Part shown: positions 44,137 to 53,558 of the stretch, in pieces
Layout: each line of letters begins with the position of its first letter
Position numbering within the stretch: position 1 is the first letter of the stretch
NCBI RefSeq assembly: GCF_028622835.1
Contig: NZ_CP117677.1
Location: 1,908,820-1,972,819, forward strand
Source of the DNA: Caloramator sp. mosi_1
Lineage (GTDB): Bacteria; Bacillota; Clostridia; Clostridiales; Caloramatoraceae
Length of the DNA stretch: 64,000 bases
Direction of reading: 5' to 3'
Made by a program: the position numbers and the translations under genes
The notes under the pieces: generated by a model
What the model was told of the DNA's origin: nothing
Database searches by the model: none
What the model saw: only the letters and a program-made list of their open reading frames with translations

Positions 44137-44492
44137 CTAACTTTTAGCCTTTGGATTAAATATTATTGCCATTAAATATCCAAAAATATGGCTGCTGCTA
44201 TACCTGCAGAGGTTGCTTTTATTCCTCCTGTAAATGCACCTATTAAACCATATTTTTCAACTTCCTTAATAGTTCCCTTTGCAAGAGAGTATCCAAAACC
44301 AGGCAGTGGTACTGTAGCACCAGCCTTACCGTATTCAACTATAGGTTCATATATGCCTATGGCTCCAAGTATTACTCCAGCTGTAACAAAACTTACCAAT
44401 ATCCTTGCTGGAGTTAAACTTGTTTTATCCATTAATATTTGTCCTATTAAGCATATTGTTCCTCCAACTATAAATGCCCTTAAATAATCCAT
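44137..44492 (-). CDS. spoVAEB: Stage V sporulation membrane protein AEB
   Basis: About 118 residues with four helices (FIVGGTICLIGQILMDKTS, ILVSFVTAGVILGAIGIYEP, ATVPLPGFGYSLAKGTIKEV and LIGAFTGGIKATSAGIAAAI). ATG 44492 follows GGGAGTGTAAG. A missing T at about 44178 hides the end FFGYLMAIIFNPKAKS at 44137. With SpoVAC it forms the inner-membrane channel for calcium-dipicolinate movement during sporulation and germination. Confidence 0.93.
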
Positions 44493-44493
44493 C

Positions 44494-45510
44494 TTACACT
44501 CCCTTTCTATTGCAACAGCGTGTGCAATACCAGGAATTGATTCACCCTGCATTGTACTTGTTGGACTCAAAAGTGCACCTGTTGAAATTAATAGTATTCT
44601 ATTCAAATTCCCTCTACAATCTGTTTATAAAGGTATCCACAAAATACAATAGCAGAACAACCACATCCACTTCCGCCTGAGTGTACATCCTGTTGTGTTA
44701 AATCAAACACCTTTACACCACAGTCAGAGTAGTTTGTACTCATATCAAACCCCTGCTTTTTAACTATTTCTAAAGTAAGTTCCATTCCTACTTTTCCTAA
44801 GTCTCCAGTTATAATCAAATCATAATCCCTATTTGTTCTGCCTGTATCCTTAAAATGTCTTAAAATAGTATCAGCTGCTGCTGGTGCCATAGCTGCTCCC
44901 ATATTATTTGCATCCTTTATTCCAAAATCTACAACTCTTCCTGTTGTAACGTGGGTAATAAAGGGTCCATTACCTTTACTTGATATAACAGCAGCTCCTG
45001 CACCTGTAACAGTCCATTGGGATGTAGGAGGCCTTTGATTTCCGTGTTCTAATGGAAACCTAAATTGCCTTTCTGCAGAACAAAAGTGACTTGAGGTTGA
45101 AGCTATTACATAATCTGCATAACCTCCATCTACTGCCATAGATGCAAGGCTCATTGACTCTGTAAGGGTCGAACACGCACCATAAAGCCCAAAAATGGAA
45201 TTTTATAATCTCTTGCCGCAAGACTGGAGGCCATAAGCTGATTAAGTAAATCACCAGCAAATATATAATCTATGTCCTTTTCGTCTATTTTTAGCTTTTC
45301 TAAAGCTAATCTAACTGCCTCCTTCTGCATTTTACTTTCTGCCTTTTCCCAAGTTTCTTCACCAAATAAATCATCATCTAAAATAACGTCATAATAATCT
45401 CTAAGTGGTCCTTCTCCCTCCTTTGGCCCTGCAATTGCTGCTGTTGATATAATAGATGGAGGATTTTTAAAGGCAATAGTTTGCTCTCCTATTCTCTTAT
45501 TTTCCCCCAT
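44494..45510 (-). CDS. spoVAD: Stage V sporulation protein AD
   Basis: About 339 residues, matching the Bacillus size. Thiolase-like fold that binds dipicolinic acid: MGENKRIGEQTIAFKNPPSI, DYIFAGDLLNQLMASSLAAR, LYGACSTLTESMSLASMAVD, SSHFCSAERQFRFPLEHGNQ and GGSGCGCSAIVFCGYLYKQI. The last part, NRILLISTGALLSPTSTMQG then ESIPGIAHAVAIE, is in a different frame. Breaks lie at about 45170, 44605 and 44505, where one base puts a stop at 44494 just before spoVAEB. Downstream of spoVAC by about 16 bases. Confidence 0.93.
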
Positions 45511-45525
45511 AATTTCATCTCCTCC

Positions 45526-45983
45526 TTATTTAAACAAATTTATTATGTAGTATATAATTCCTACTATTACAGAACTTGAAATGCCGTACACCAAAACAGG
45601 CCCTGCAATAACAAACATTTTTGCACCAACGCCAAAGACAAACCCTTCTCTTTTAAACTCCATAGCTGGTGCAACAATTGAGTTTGAAAATCCTGTTATA
45701 GGAACTATTGAACCTGCCCCTGCAAACTTTCCAATATTATCGTAAACACCAATTCCTGTTAAAAATGCACCTAAAAAACCATTATAGTAGCTACATAATA
45801 TCCTACATCCTCTTTAGGAATTCCAATACCAATAAAAAGTTCATAACAAATTGACCTATAACGCAAATAAATCCTCCTACAACAAAGGCTGCCAAGCAAT
45901 CCTTTACAAAATTTGAACTTGGAGCACTTTTTTGACCATATCCTGAAATTCTTTTTCAATCTTTCTTCGTTTGTATGTTCCAT
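45526..45983 (-). CDS. spoVAC: Stage V sporulation membrane protein AC
   Basis: About 153 residues. ATG 45983 (MEHTNEERLKKEFQDMVKKS). CLAAFVVGGFICVIGQFVM, YYVATIMVFLGAFLTGIGVY and GSIVPITGFSNSIVAPAMEF are conserved, and the end is VGIIYYIINLFK. At least three single-base losses lie between 45780 and 45965. In Bacillus SpoVAC behaves as a mechanosensitive channel subunit in the spore inner membrane. Confidence 0.92.
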
Positions 45984-45987
45984 AAAA

Positions 45988-46130
45988 TCACCTGCCATCC
46001 TTTATGTTTTCACCTTGTCCTCTTAATGCTGCCATCATATTAAAGGATGTGTTATTATAATCAAATCGATGTTCTTTATCCTCAGGTTGTTTAAAATTAA
46101 TAACGTCTACTTTTTTGCCTTATAATACAT
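45988..46130 (-). CDS. Small uncharacterised protein heading the spoVA operon
   Basis: About 47 residues after adding one A in the run at about 46112. It reads MYYKAKKVDVINFKQPEDKE, then HRFDYNNTSFNMMAALRGQG, then ENIKDGR. The ATG at 46130 is preceded by GGAGGTGTAGAGA, a very good ribosome site. It lies after the sigF terminator and stops 5 bases before spoVAC, so it should be the first gene of the spoVA transcript and made in the forespore. Hydrophilic, no membrane segment, no motif I know. Confidence 0.6.
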
Positions 46131-46178
46131 TCTCTACACCTCCATTAATATTTTCTCCAAAAGTTATAAAATTAAAAC

Positions 46179-46215
46179 AAAAGGCAATGGAATATAGCTT
46201 ATTCCATTGCCTTTT
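46179..46215 (-). terminator. Terminator between sigF and the spoVA operon
   Basis: AAAAGGCAATGGAAT...ATTCCATTGCCTTTT, 15-bp stem, followed on the minus strand by TGTTTTAATTTTA. The sigF frame as read passes through it, which shows a base is missing upstream. Confidence 0.85.
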
Positions 46216-46950
46216 TAAATAGGTTAAAACTCTTTTTTCAATTCTTGAAACCTGAACCTGTGATATACCTAATATTTCAGCAATTTGACTTTGAGTTAAA
46301 TCCTTAAAATACCTTAAAAAGATTACCTGCCTATCTCTTGGTTCTAAATTTTGTATAAGTTCCTTTAATGCCACTTTGTCAACTATATCTTCACCATAGT
46401 CCTTATCTTCACTCACTCTATCTATCAAAAGAACCGCTGCACCATCATCTTGGTGTACTGTATCATATAGGTATTCAGGTGAATTCATACTATCCATACT
46501 GAGTATAACTTCTTCTGTTGTTATACTCAGCTCATTTGCAATCTCTTCAATTGTAGCTTCTCTCCCATACTCTTTTGCTAACTTATCCTTTGCCAATTTA
46601 ACTTTTCTTGCAGTTTCCTTCACACTTCTACTTACCTTTATTATACCGTCATCACGCATAAACCTTTTTATTTCACCGAGTATCATAGGTACAGCATATG
46701 TAGAAAACTTTACATCATAGGAAATATCAAACTTTTTAATAGCCTTTATTAGACCTATACATCCAATCTGAAATAAATCCTCATATTCATATCCTCTATT
46801 TAAAAATCTTTTTACTATACTTGTTACAAGTCCAATATTACTCTTTACTAACTTTTCCTCCGCCTCTTTATCCCCTGCTTGGCTTTTTAATATGAGCTCC
46901 CTAAAGTCCTCTTGAGAATTAACTTTTACATCCTCCAAACCCTCTTTCAT
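46199..46950 (-). CDS. sigF: Forespore sigma factor SigF
   Basis: About 251 residues. Region 2 is SNIGLVTSIVKRFLNRGYEY, EDLFQIGCIGLIKAIKKFD and KFSTYAVPMILGEIKRFMRD; region 3 has REATIEEIANELSITTEEV; region 4 is DRQVIFLRYFKDLTQSQIAE plus GISQVQVSRIEKRVLTYL. Adding one A after YLK gives LKKAME and a stop at 46199, before the terminator; the longer frame to 46120 is an artefact. I start at ATG 46950, 5 bases after GGGGGA. Third gene of spoIIA; its activity is held by SpoIIAB until the forespore forms. Confidence 0.94.
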
Positions 46951-46965
46951 ATTTTCCCCCATACA

Positions 46966-47391
46966 TCAGGCCGATTTAAAAGTTTTTGTCATAATTACTT
47001 TAGTTCCCTTCCCAGGTTCCGAATGCACTTCTACACTGTCCATAAATGTTTCCATAACCGTAAAGCCCATACCTGACCTTTCAAGCTCAGGCCTTGAAGT
47101 ATAAAGAGGCTGCCTTGCAAGTTCAACATTTTCAATTCCTTTACCATTGTCTTCAACTTCTATAACCAATTTATTATCTTCTATTTTACATCTTAAAGTT
47201 ACAATACCCTCTGTATCCTCATAACCGTGAATTATCGCATTGGTAACAGCCTCAGATACTGCTGTTTTTACATCTGAAAGCTCCTCTAAAGTAGGGTCAA
47301 GCTGTGATGCAAAAGCTGCTACTACAACTCTTGCAAAGGACTCATTAACTGATTTACTTGGGAATTCAAGTTTCATTTCATTTCTAAACAT
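46966..47391 (-). CDS. spoIIAB: Anti-sigma-F factor SpoIIAB
   Basis: 141 residues, intact serine kinase of the GHKL ATPase fold. The N box is [16 protein letters not shown]1 is [15 protein letters not shown], and G2 [19 protein letters not shown]. It binds SigF and phosphorylates SpoIIAA. ATG 47391 follows GGGGGGATATT. The sigF start comes 16 bases after its stop. Confidence 0.96.
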   Translation of the reverse strand: MFRNEMKLEFPSKSVNESFARVVVAAFASQLDPTLEELSDVKTAVSEAVTNAIIHGYEDTEGIVTLRCKIEDNKLVIEVEDNGKGIENVELARQPLYTSRPELERSGMGFTVMETFMDSVEVHSEPGKGTKVIMTKTFKSA

Positions 47392-47403
47392 AATATCCCC
47401 CCA

Positions 47404-47738
47404 TCATAGATTTAAAAGAGCCTCTTTTGTTGTTTCAAACTCACGTAAAATTTTAAACAAACCACTCAATTCAAATATCTTTTTATCTGAGGCTTTAAAT
47501 TTACAACAGCTACCTTTCCATCATAGTCCTTTAATTTTTTATATCTTCCAATTATAACCCCTATGCCTGAACTATCCATAAAATTAACCCCTGAAAAATC
47601 AAATATTAATTTATTAATGCCAAGCTCTTCAATTTTATTATCAATTTTTATTCTTGCCCCTTCTGCTGAGTGGTGGTCAAGCTCACCGTGCATCTCAACA
47701 ATCAAGCAACCTTCTTCAACATTAAATTTAAGTTGCAT
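47404..47738 (-). CDS. spoIIAA: Anti-anti-sigma factor SpoIIAA
   Basis: About 112 residues, STAS fold. MQLKFNVEEGCLIVEMHGEL and INKLIFDFSGVNFMDSSGIG, where the Ser of MDSSG is the phosphorylation site. A one-base loss at about 47485 moves the end to another frame: PQIKKIFELSGLFKILREFE, ending EALLNL at 47404. The second ATG (47738) fits GGGGGATGGG best. Dephosphorylation by SpoIIE releases SigF through this protein. Confidence 0.95.
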
Positions 47739-47858
47739 ACCCATCCCCCAAAAATTGATTATTTTTAATTTATAGGCATCAAACCTTTCTATACACCATT
47801 TTCCACTTTGTTTAAGTTGCTTATCTATATAATTCTACAGAAGATAAATTTTTCCTTC

Positions 47859-48536
47859 TTAAACCAGATTACTTTTCTTTTTTCTTCTAAAACCTATTAA
47901 GTAAACAAGTAAAATTAAAATAGCATAAAAAATAATCTGATATAACGCTGTTAAATATTTAGCTGGTAAAGCTTCATAAAGGGTTAATACACCAAAAACA
48001 ATAAATATAACAGCTGCTCCTAACTTTATAAACTTTTCAGGAAGATATTTAGAGATTAGCGTTCCTCCCACTATTCCTAAAGTATCTGCCACCATCATCC
48101 CTAAGCTGGCACCTATAAGAACTAATATCGGTGCCTTTTCCTGTGCTGCAAAGGTTAAAGTCATTATCTGAGTTTTATCTCCAAGTTCTGCCAAGAAAAA
48201 TGTTGTTGCAACTGTTATAATTGGACCGAATCTATCCTCCTTCAAGCTACAAGCTTCTTCTTCAATATTCTCTTCTTCCTCTTTCTCCTTTAATCCCCAA
48301 AGTCCAAAACCTATAAATAAAAGGGCTGCTGCTAATTTTACATACTCAAATTTAATATAACTTCCAAGGTATGTTCCAACAAGCACAGCAAGAGCATTTA
48401 AAAGTAATATTGCTGTAAATACACCAGCAATAACCTGCTTAAGTTTATATTTGCTTGCACAGGCCATTGCAAGGAGTTGGGTTTTATCTCCCATCTCTGC
48501 TACAAGTACAAATAAAAATGCTTTAAGTAATGCCAT
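47859..48536 (-). CDS. UPF0016/GDT1 family manganese/calcium exporter
   Basis: 225 residues, six to seven helices, intact. Two copies of the family motif: FVLVAEMGDKTQLLAMACAS near the start and FFLAELGDKTQIMTLTFAAQ in the second half (E-x-G-D-K-T). Bacterial relatives such as MneA export Mn2+. A yybP-ykoY manganese riboswitch lies directly upstream, which supports a Mn2+ efflux role. I start at ATG 48536, six bases after GGAGGA; two upstream in-frame starts are less well placed. Confidence 0.9.
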   Translation of the reverse strand: MALLKAFLFVLVAEMGDKTQLLAMACASKYKLKQVIAGVFTAILLLNALAVLVGTYLGSYIKFEYVKLAAALLFIGFGLWGLKEKEEEENIEEEACSLKEDRFGPIITVATTFFLAELGDKTQIMTLTFAAQEKAPILVLIGASLGMMVADTLGIVGGTLISKYLPEKFIKLGAAVIFIVFGVLTLYEALPAKYLTALYQIIFYAILILLVYLIGFRRKKKSNLV

Positions 48537-48575
48537 AAACATTCCTCCTTCTTTTTTTATTTTATACAAAATTAA

Positions 48576-48614
48576 AGACCTTTAACACAATGCAAAGCAT
48601 TGTGTTAAAGGTCT
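48576..48614 (-). terminator. Expression-platform terminator of the Mn riboswitch
   Basis: AGACCTTTAACACAATG pairs with CATTGTGTTAAAGGTCT, a 17-bp stem, followed on the minus strand by TTAATTTTG. It overlaps the 3' side of the aptamer. Confidence 0.85.
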
Positions 48615-48700
48615 CACTTGACAAACGTCCGATAAAGCCAGGCCAAAGGCCAGTATGTTGACTTTATCAACCCAAAATGGGCAGCTACTCCCTTTACCAC
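48610..48700 (-). promoter_or_regulatory. yybP-ykoY manganese riboswitch aptamer
   Basis: On the minus strand the aptamer has GGGAGTAGCTGCC near its 5' side and ACTGGCCTTTGGCCTGGCTT, then TATCGGACGTTTGTC, on its 3' side. These are the conserved GGGGAGTA and GGC..GGCTTTATCGG elements of the family. Mn2+ binding is expected to open the terminator and allow synthesis of the UPF0016 exporter. Confidence 0.88.
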
Positions 48701-48709
48701 TCATATTAT

Positions 48710-48738
48710 ATAATATATTCTTTAATAGATATTGTCAA
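48710..48738 (-). promoter_or_regulatory. Promoter of the riboswitch-UPF0016 transcript
   Basis: TTGACA (48738-48733), 17-base spacer, TATTAT (48715-48710). It starts right after the yjbQ stop codon. Confidence 0.75.
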
Positions 48739-48740
48739 CA

Positions 48741-49133
48741 CTATCCATTCAATATTTTTACATAAAATTTTCTTGTTCTTGGTCCATCAAACTCACAGAA
48801 ATATACTCCCTGCCAAGTACCAAGTTTCAAATTACCATCTTCAACAATTATACTACAGGAAGAACCCATAAGTGATGCCTTAATATGTGCGTGGGAATTA
48901 CCCTCTATATGCCAATAATCACCCTTAATAGGATATACCTTATCAAGCGTAACTAACATATCTCTAACAACATCCGGATCTGCATTCTCATTTATTGTTA
49001 CACCTGCAGTTGTATGAGGAACAAATACAACTGCCAATCCATTCTTTACACCACTTTTACTTACAGCCTCCCTAATAAAACTGGTTATGTTAATAAACTC
49101 CTCCATCTTTGATGTTTTTAAACTAAATTCCAT
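48741..49133 (-). CDS. yjbQ: YjbQ (UPF0047) family protein
   Basis: 130 residues, intact. AVVFVPHTTAGVTINENADP, PIKGDYWHIEGNSHAHIKAS, LMGSSCSIIVEDGNLKLGTW and GVYFCEFDGPRTRKFYVKIL are the conserved blocks, with the HTT and H-I-E-x-N-S-H-A-H clusters. YjbQ proteins carry a weak thiamine-phosphate synthase activity and are sometimes named secondary thiamine-phosphate synthase. Start follows GGAGGTGTCCTT. Divergent from speE. Confidence 0.93.
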   Translation of the reverse strand: MEFSLKTSKMEEFINITSFIREAVSKSGVKNGLAVVFVPHTTAGVTINENADPDVVRDMLVTLDKVYPIKGDYWHIEGNSHAHIKASLMGSSCSIIVEDGNLKLGTWQGVYFCEFDGPRTRKFYVKILNG

Positions 49134-49282
49134 AAGGACACCTCCGAATATTTTACTATATTTTACATAACATATTTGTGTATATTAATTGTACTATATT
49201 TTTTTGATATGAATATTGTAATTAATCCTAATTAATGCTAAAATGCTATTTGTATCTAAAATCCCAAAAGGAGGCGATTTTA

Positions 49283-50124
49283 ATGGCAATGGATATGTGG
49301 CTTAAAGAAATGCAGCTTGAGGGCGAAGGCGTAGCTATGTCCTACAAAATCAAAGAAACTCTACTTAGAAAACAAACTCAATATCAAGATATGGCTATAG
49401 TTGATTCAGAAGTATTTGGAAGAATGCTTATACTTGACGGTATAGTTCAAACAACTGTTAAAGACGAATTTGTTTATCACGAAATGATTTCACACATCCC
49501 ACTATTTACACACCCAAATCCAAAAAGGTTCTTGTTGTTGGTGGTGGAGACGGTGGTGCAATAAGAGAAATACTAAAGCATAAGTCTGTAGAAAAGGCTG
49601 TTCTTTGCGAAATAGATAAGGACGTTGTTGATGCTTGTAAAAAGTATCTTCCAGAAATAAGCTGTGCACTTGACGACCCAAGATGTGAAGTATTTATAGG
49701 CGATGGAATAAAATACGTTAAAGAGCACAAAAATGAATTTGATGTAATTATAGTTGACTCAACTGACCCATTCAGCATTGCTGAAGGTCTGTTTGGTGGA
49801 AACTTCTATAAGGATATATATGAAGCCCTAACAGAGGATGGAATATTTGTTGCTCAAACAGAAACTCCATTCTTCTTACCTGATACAGTAAGAAAGGTAT
49901 TTAGTGACGCAAAGGCTATATTCCCTGTTACTAAGCTATTTATGGCTGCAATTCCAACTTATCCAGGTGGATATTGGAGCTTTACAGTAGGTTCAAAGAA
50001 ATATGATCCAACTCAAGTAGATATTACTAAAATTCCAGAGATGGATACTAAATACTATACTCCTGAAATACATAAAGCTTGCTTTGTACTTCCAAAATAC
50101 ATAAAAGAAGTTATAGGAGAATAG
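49283..50124 (+). CDS. speE: Spermidine synthase
   Basis: Transfers aminopropyl from decarboxylated SAM to putrescine. About 281 residues. AAAGGAGGCGATTTTA leads to ATG 49283 ([17 protein letters not shown]). [38 protein letters not shown] and, after a one-base loss at about 49525, [20 protein letters not shown] then [20 protein letters not shown] and [16 protein letters not shown]. No speD (SAM decarboxylase) lies nearby, so the decarboxylated SAM source is elsewhere. Confidence 0.95.
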
Positions 50125-50152
50125 AAATAGCAGGTTTTCTAACCTGCTATTT
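50125..50152. terminator. Bidirectional terminator after speE
   Basis: AAATAGCAGGTT-TTCT-AACCTGCTATTT, T-rich on both sides. The opposing gene ends inside it. Confidence 0.88.
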
Positions 50153-50613
50153 CTTTATTCATAATTCTTTTAGCCGTAGTTGATTTTTCAAATACAAAAC
50201 CAAAAATATATGTTATTATAAAGGCTGCAACTAAACGAACAATAAATATAATCCATCCATTGGCACCTATTTGAACAAATATAAGCGTATCCTCTATAAT
50301 TGCGTGACACGCTCCTAAAAATACCGCCACAAGATACATATCCTTTTTGTTATATTTCCCTCTTCTGCAGCATCTATTATAAGTCCTGCACCATATACCA
50401 AACCAAAAAAAGACCTGAAAATAGGGGTAAAATTGTGGTTTCTGATACCTTTAAAAGCCGTGTCAGCGGTTTAAATATGCCGCAAATTTTACTTAATAGG
50501 TTTAACTCCTTTATTATTTCAATTGCTATCATAAGAGGAATCACTATCTTAATAACTGTCCACATTGATGACATACTTCCTAAAAAGGCTTCTTTCAAAA
50601 TATCAATAATCAA
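50139..50613 (-). CDS. Nucleoside-recognition (Gate) domain membrane protein, second of a pair
   Basis: About 158 residues. TTG 50613 follows AGAGGTGAGTT. Helices include SSMWTVIKIVIPLMIAIEII, then KPLTRLLKVSETTILPLFSG and, after a break at about 50380, LVAVFLGACHAIIEDTLIFV and GWIIFIVRLVAAFIITYIFG. The Gate fold appears in SpmA/SpmB and FeoB-like channels; this two-gene form probably makes a heteromeric membrane complex. The transported or sensed substrate is unknown. Confidence 0.75.
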
Positions 50614-50624
50614 AAACTCACCTC

Positions 50625-51048
50625 TTATAAAATAATATTCAATACAATCCCTGCTATGAACGCAAGTATTTGTCTTAATACTACCATAAATGTAGCAGAT
50701 ACACCTATTTTTTACATAGGGCAGTTTCTAAAAATAGGCTATGGGAAAAGCAAAGCATAACTGATATAATTGTTATCTCCTTTGGAGTTAAGCTTAAGGC
50801 TAAAATAGCTCCTATTCCTGCGTATAAATTAATTGCATTCCCAACAACAAATGGTAATGCTGCCTCGCCTGGAAGTCCAACTAAATGCATAATTGGTTTA
50901 AACACAATTGCAATATAATTTATTATAGGAGTGTATTTTATAAACGTAACTATAAAATATATAGGAACTAATATTTTACCTATTTTTAATGTTGTTTCTA
51001 TACCTTTTTTGCTCCCCTTATTGTTCCTGCCTTTATCGCCTCTATCAT
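50625..51048 (-). CDS. Nucleoside-recognition (Gate) domain membrane protein, first of a pair
   Basis: About 142 residues. ATG 51048 follows AGGGGGTGAAGGT. KILVPIYFIVTFIKYTPIIN, then MHLVGLPGEAALPFVVGNAI, NLYAGIGAILALSLTPKEIT, IISVMLCFSHSLFLETALCK and a last helix MVVLRQILAFIAGIVLNII. The G-LPGEAALP motif recurs in SpmA/SpmB-like proteins. Breaks at about 51015 and 50710 are single-base losses. Twelve bases separate it from the partner gene. Confidence 0.75.
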
Positions 51049-51105
51049 ACCTTCACCCCCTCTAAGTTAATTATAATTATTACTTTTAGTTTTGTTAACT
51101 ATTTT

Positions 51106-51345
51106 TTAGAATTTTTCTAAAAACCATATATTTCCTTCTATATCCCACCTAAGTTCTAAAGGCTCTTCTCTGCCTTCAATAGAGCATAAAAATATATAAC
51201 AATCCCTTAGGTATCTACGTTCCTTATTAATACTTATTACCCTATTTACTTTAAACACACCCATACTACACATTATCATAATAGGATTCATTATAGTATC
51301 TTGAAACAATACTAAAACATTTGCCTTTTCTCGTAAAAGCTTCAT
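51106..51345 (-). CDS. Hypothetical 79-residue protein coupled to dinB
   Basis: Encodes MKLLREKANVLVLFQDTIMN, PIMIMCSMGVFKVNRVISIN and ends EPLELRWDIEGNIWFLEKF. The ATG overlaps the dinB stop (ATGA), so translation is coupled. The sequence looks like a compact beta-rich fold with no motif I can name. It does not show the YolD pattern found with some Bacillus Y-family polymerases. A role beside the lesion-bypass polymerase is guesswork based on coupling. Confidence 0.65.
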   Translation of the reverse strand: MKLLREKANVLVLFQDTIMNPIMIMCSMGVFKVNRVISINKERRYLRDCYIFLCSIEGREEPLELRWDIEGNIWFLEKF

Positions 51346-52592
51346 ATTCGGCCACCACCTTTATTAAAGGAGTTCATCGGTATCCACTCATCCTTGTCTA
51401 AGACCCTTATCATCTTATTACTATCATTTTGCATTGTTATAGCCCGAAAAACAGAGTATTTACCATATTTTTCTCTTATTGTATCTAAACACATATCTAA
51501 TTTTTCTCTCTTTTTCTTTGACTCATCTTTAAATAAACTTATTTGTTCAAACTTTTGTTTTTCCCTAAGACCTGTTACCCTAACTCCAAGAAGCCTTATT
51601 TTACTTCTTCTATCCCAATTTTTAAGAATAACTCAACTGCATACCTATGTATATCAATTGTTGTATCTATATACTCATTTATCTTATGCCTTCTTACCAC
51701 TGTTTCAAAATTACTATTTCTAAATATTACTTCAACTACATTCCCTTCTGAATCCCATTTTTCTTAATCTCATACCTACGCTTTCTGCCAAAACCATAAA
51801 CACTTCTGATACTTCATTAATATCAACTAAATCCTTAGGTGTTGTTATGGAATTACCTACTCCCTTTATACAATCATAATTACTCTCTACCTTTGAAAAA
51901 TCAATTCCATTTGCATAATTCCAATAATATCTTCCAACCTTTCCAAACCTATTTGTCAAAAGTGTTAAAGGAGTATTTGCCAGATCACCTATTGTAAAAA
52001 TACCTAAATCATTTAGCCTCTTTTTCATCCTTCTTCCAACACCAAACAGTTCCTCAACAGGCATAGGCCAAATAACTTTCTGTACATCCTCCTCATCAAT
52101 TATACTTGTTGCATCAGGCTTTTTTAAATCCGAAGCCATCTTTGCCATAAGTTTACAGTATGAAACTCCAACACTTGCTGTAATATTGAGTTCTTCTCTT
52201 ATTCTTCTTCTTATTAAATCAGCTATCTCTACACCATCACCAAATAGTCCTCCACATCCTGATACATCAAGCCAGGCCTCATCTATACTAAAAACTTCAA
52301 CATCTGGTGTGAAACTTCTTAAGATGTCCATAACACGATTAGAATATTCTACATATTTTCTAAAATTGGGTTTAACTAAAATCAAATCCTTACACAATTT
52401 AAGTGAATCCCCTATTGTCATACCTGTTTTTACTCCGTATTTTCTTGCCTCATAGGAGGCTGTAAGTATTATTCCTGTCCTCTTTTCTTTATCTCCAGCA
52501 ACTGCAATAGGCCTTCCTTGTAGGCTCTTATCCTCTGCCTGTTCGACAGAAGCATAAAAAGCATTTAAGTCTACGTGTAAAATATTTCTCAC
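51342..52592 (-). CDS. dinB: DNA polymerase IV
   Basis: Y-family translesion polymerase, about 417 residues. GTG 52592 follows GGGAGGCGGTGTT. ILHVDLNAFYASVEQAED holds the first catalytic Asp; EVFSIDEAWLDVSGCG the second acidic pair (S-x-DE). KMASDLKKPDATSII, VEELFGVGRRMKKRLNDLGI (HhH) and the little-finger domain follow. Breaks at about 51755, 51605 and 51510 hide the C-terminal part, which ends RAITMQNDSNKMIRVLDKDE and NSFNKGGGRI. A LexA box lies 13 bases upstream. Confidence 0.95.
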
Positions 52593-52604
52593 AACACCGC
52601 CTCC

Positions 52605-52618
52605 CGAACATTTGTTCG
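52605..52618 (-). promoter_or_regulatory. LexA box upstream of dinB
   Basis: CGAACAAATGTTCG on the minus strand, a perfect CGAAC-N4-GTTCG operator overlapping the region between a TATAAT-like -10 and the start codon. Confidence 0.88.
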
Positions 52619-52660
52619 TATATTATATTATACTACTTTTATCAAAAATCAAACAAAAAA

Positions 52661-52680
52661 AGTGCCACCCAAGTGAAATG
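52661..52680 (+). repeat. Left inverted repeat flanking the SDR gene
   Basis: AGTGCCACCCAAGTGAAATG, matched in inverse orientation at 53559-53578 with few mismatches (AGTGCCACCCAGGTGAAAGG). Confidence 0.7.
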
Positions 52681-52737
52681 TGACATTTCCATATTATAGG
52701 CAATGACACACCAACTTGTTAGCACATCTCCATTCTT

Positions 52738-53493
52738 TTAAACATATATCATCTTTCTGGTCATTCCACCATCCACAATGAAGTTCGCACCTGTTATAAA
52801 GGAATTTTTATCATCTATCAAAAATAAAATCATAGATGCAATGTCATCAACATTTCCAACTCTTCCTGCGGGATGCTGTTTATTATCTAATTCACTTAAA
52901 ATAGGCGTTTTTCTTTCTCCTTCTTTTTCCATTCACTAACCTCTATCCATCCAGGACTTATACAATTAACCCTTACATCTGGTCCTAAGCTTATAGCAAG
53001 TGAATGTGTTAATGCAAAAATTCCCCTTTGAAGCAGAATATGCCTCAGTATCTCTCTCTGACATAAACGCTCTTGTAGAAGCTATATTAACTATAGAACC
53101 TTTATTCAATTTAAGATATGGTGCACAATATTTAGAACATAAAAATGCACCTGTTAAATTTATAGAAATCACTCTATTCCATTCCTCAAGGCTTAATTCT
53201 GTAATTGGTTTATTTATAGATATTGCTGCATTATTTACAAGTACATCTACTCCTCCGTATATATTAATTGTTTCGTTTACTAAATTTTTTACATCCTCTT
53301 CTTTTGATACATCACAATGAATAAACTTTATATCCCCTAATTTCTTTAGTTCTTCTTCTGTTTCTTTTCCTGCCTCTTTATCAATTTCAGCAATTACAAC
53401 ATTATAATTTTCCATAAGAAACCTTTTTGCTGTACCCTTCCCTATACCTTGTCCTCCTCCTGTTATGATAACAGTTTTCTTACCATTCTTCAT
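52738..53493 (-). CDS. Short-chain dehydrogenase/reductase
   Basis: About 252 residues. ATG 53493 follows AGAGGTGAATTCT. NAD(P) motif [39 protein letters not shown], catalytic Ser in [12 protein letters not shown] and YSASKGG (YxxxK). After breaks at about 53030 and 52930 the end reads [20 protein letters not shown] and [21 protein letters not shown] classical SDR of the glucose-1-dehydrogenase/FabG type; the substrate is not predictable. It is the only gene between two inverted repeats. Confidence 0.9.
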
Positions 53494-53558
53494 AGAATTC
53501 ACCTCTAACTTTTTTAAATAAGACTATATAAATTAATTCCATATTATGGTTCAGTTCA

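Noticed and set aside
46120..46198. C-terminal extension of SigF
   Set aside because: It passes through a 15-bp terminator stem. One added A after YLK gives the natural end at 46199.
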